This document shows, in pieces, positions 12,818-13,355 of a stretch of DNA of 13,355 nucleotides. Position 1 is the stretch's first letter, and each line of letters starts with the position of its first letter. The DNA is taken from contig JAFTCU010000053.1 in the NCBI GenBank assembly GCA_017454585.1, positions 1 through 13,355 on the forward strand, written 5' to 3'. The position numbers and the translations under genes are program-made. The DNA is from Thermoguttaceae bacterium (GTDB taxonomy: Bacteria > Planctomycetota > Planctomycetia > Pirellulales > Thermoguttaceae). Below the pieces are notes generated by a model, which worked only from the letters and a program-made list of their open reading frames with translations, did no database searches and had not been told where the DNA came from.

Positions 12818-13355
12818 TTATTCTTGCACCACCGAAATGACGTTGCAGCCCGGCAGGCCGATGCGGAGTTTTTCGGCGCCTTCCGGCGTGATTTGAGTGC
12901 GGGTCACGTGGATCGTTTTCAGATTCTTCAGCTTCAAAATCGACGGAATGCACGCATCCGTCACGGCCGTCCGGCCCAGATGAAGGAATTCCAGATTCTC
13001 CAGCCTCTCGAGCTGCGCGACGCCCGCGTCCGTCACCGCCGTATTATCGAGATTCAGCTTCTGAAGCTGGGCCATTTTCCCGAGGCTTTCGCAGGCCGCG
13101 TCATCGACCTGCGTCGAGTAGAAATTCACGTCCACGAGCGTTTTCACCTTGCTCAACGCCACCGCGCCGGCGGTCGTGACGGCCGTGTTGCTCACGTCCA
13201 GGACCTGCAGTTTTTCGGAAGCCGCCAGCTTTGCGAGCGTCGCGTCGGTGATTTTCGTCCCGGCCAGACGCAGCCGCGTGAATCGTCCCAGATCCAGCCG
13301 GGCGGCGCCCGCGTCCGTTACGGCCGTCTCGGCAAGGAAAAGCTGCGCGAGGGCC
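12818..13355 (-). CDS. leucine-rich-repeat protein (5' partial)
   Basis: The frame is open from the window's right edge to the TAA at 12820-12818, giving 178 C-terminal residues with the start outside. It is made of repeats of about 23-24 residues with the pattern 'TAVTDAG...L..L..L..L.L..T': for example ETAVTDAGAARL, GTKITDATLAKL, NTAVTTAGAVAL, STQVDDAACESL, NTAVTDAGVAQL, RTAVTDACIPSI and RTQITPEGAEKL. This cysteine-type/RNase-inhibitor-like repeat style is common in Planctomycetota, where such proteins are often large and exported. It forms a curved protein-binding surface; the partner is unknown. The chain ends with a capping segment, GLPGCNVISVVQE, so the C-terminus is complete. GC is higher here than in the preceding small genes. 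Confidence 0.88.
   Translation of the reverse strand, partial: ALAQLFLAETAVTDAGAARLDLGRFTRLRLAGTKITDATLAKLAASEKLQVLDVSNTAVTTAGAVALSKVKTLVDVNFYSTQVDDAACESLGKMAQLQKLNLDNTAVTDAGVAQLERLENLEFLHLGRTAVTDACIPSILKLKNLKTIHVTRTQITPEGAEKLRIGLPGCNVISVVQE

Overview
This window looks like a stretch of a Planctomycetota chromosome of moderate GC (roughly 50% by eye), possibly from a host- or gut-associated or otherwise anaerobic lineage. No rRNA or other marker confirms this. The hints are a leucine-rich-repeat protein with TAVTDAG-type repeats, an OleC-type adenylating-enzyme C-terminus, a HEAT-repeat lipoprotein, a large exported alpha/beta-hydrolase-like protein, and weak or absent Shine-Dalgarno sequences on several genes. 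No tRNA, rRNA, CRISPR array or complete insertion sequence was seen.

Layout, left to right. (1) 1-896 (+): the 3' part of a gene whose visible product joins an RsbW-type ATPase domain directly to the last third of an OleC-like AMP-binding enzyme. It is either a fusion/deletion product or an assembly mis-join. (2) 1137-3444: a restriction-modification module that is AT-richer than its surroundings. A gamma-class adenine DNA methyltransferase (+), driven by a near-ideal sigma70-type promoter, lies tail to tail and overlapping by 26 bp with a small putative nuclease gene (-). (3) 3486-5380 (-): an fmdB-like zinc-ribbon gene, a SHOCT-type membrane protein gene and clpX, transcribed leftward, with the nuclease gene immediately downstream of clpX. 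(4) 5593-11585 (+): a HEAT lipoprotein, a diadenylate cyclase (DAC) protein with a pyruvate-kinase-C-like N-terminus, the flagellar switch and export genes fliN, fliO and fliP, and a 794-residue exported hydrolase-fold protein that has lost its nucleophile serine. The close spacing from the DAC gene through the hydrolase gene suggests one transcription unit ending at a terminator at about 11604-11623. (5) 11626-13355 (-): a REP-like palindrome, two abutting small genes of unknown function, an array of hairpins and long inverted repeats of about 270 bp, and the 3' part of the leucine-rich-repeat gene.

How the parts relate. FliN belongs to the flagellar motor switch (C-ring). FliO and FliP build the export gate. 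Their placement directly after a c-di-AMP synthase gene suggests, but does not prove, co-expression of a second-messenger enzyme with flagellar assembly. The restriction-modification module is probably an acquired insertion next to clpX. The hairpin array and the 11626-11689 palindrome share the 17-mer GGGGACGACRCTTCCAG, so they appear to belong to one dispersed repeat family in this genome.

The most unusual items are the HATPase-OleC junction, the unrecognised nuclease partner of the methyltransferase, the DAC protein with RHW in place of RHR, the serine-less hydrolase, and the repeat family around 11.6-12.8 kb.
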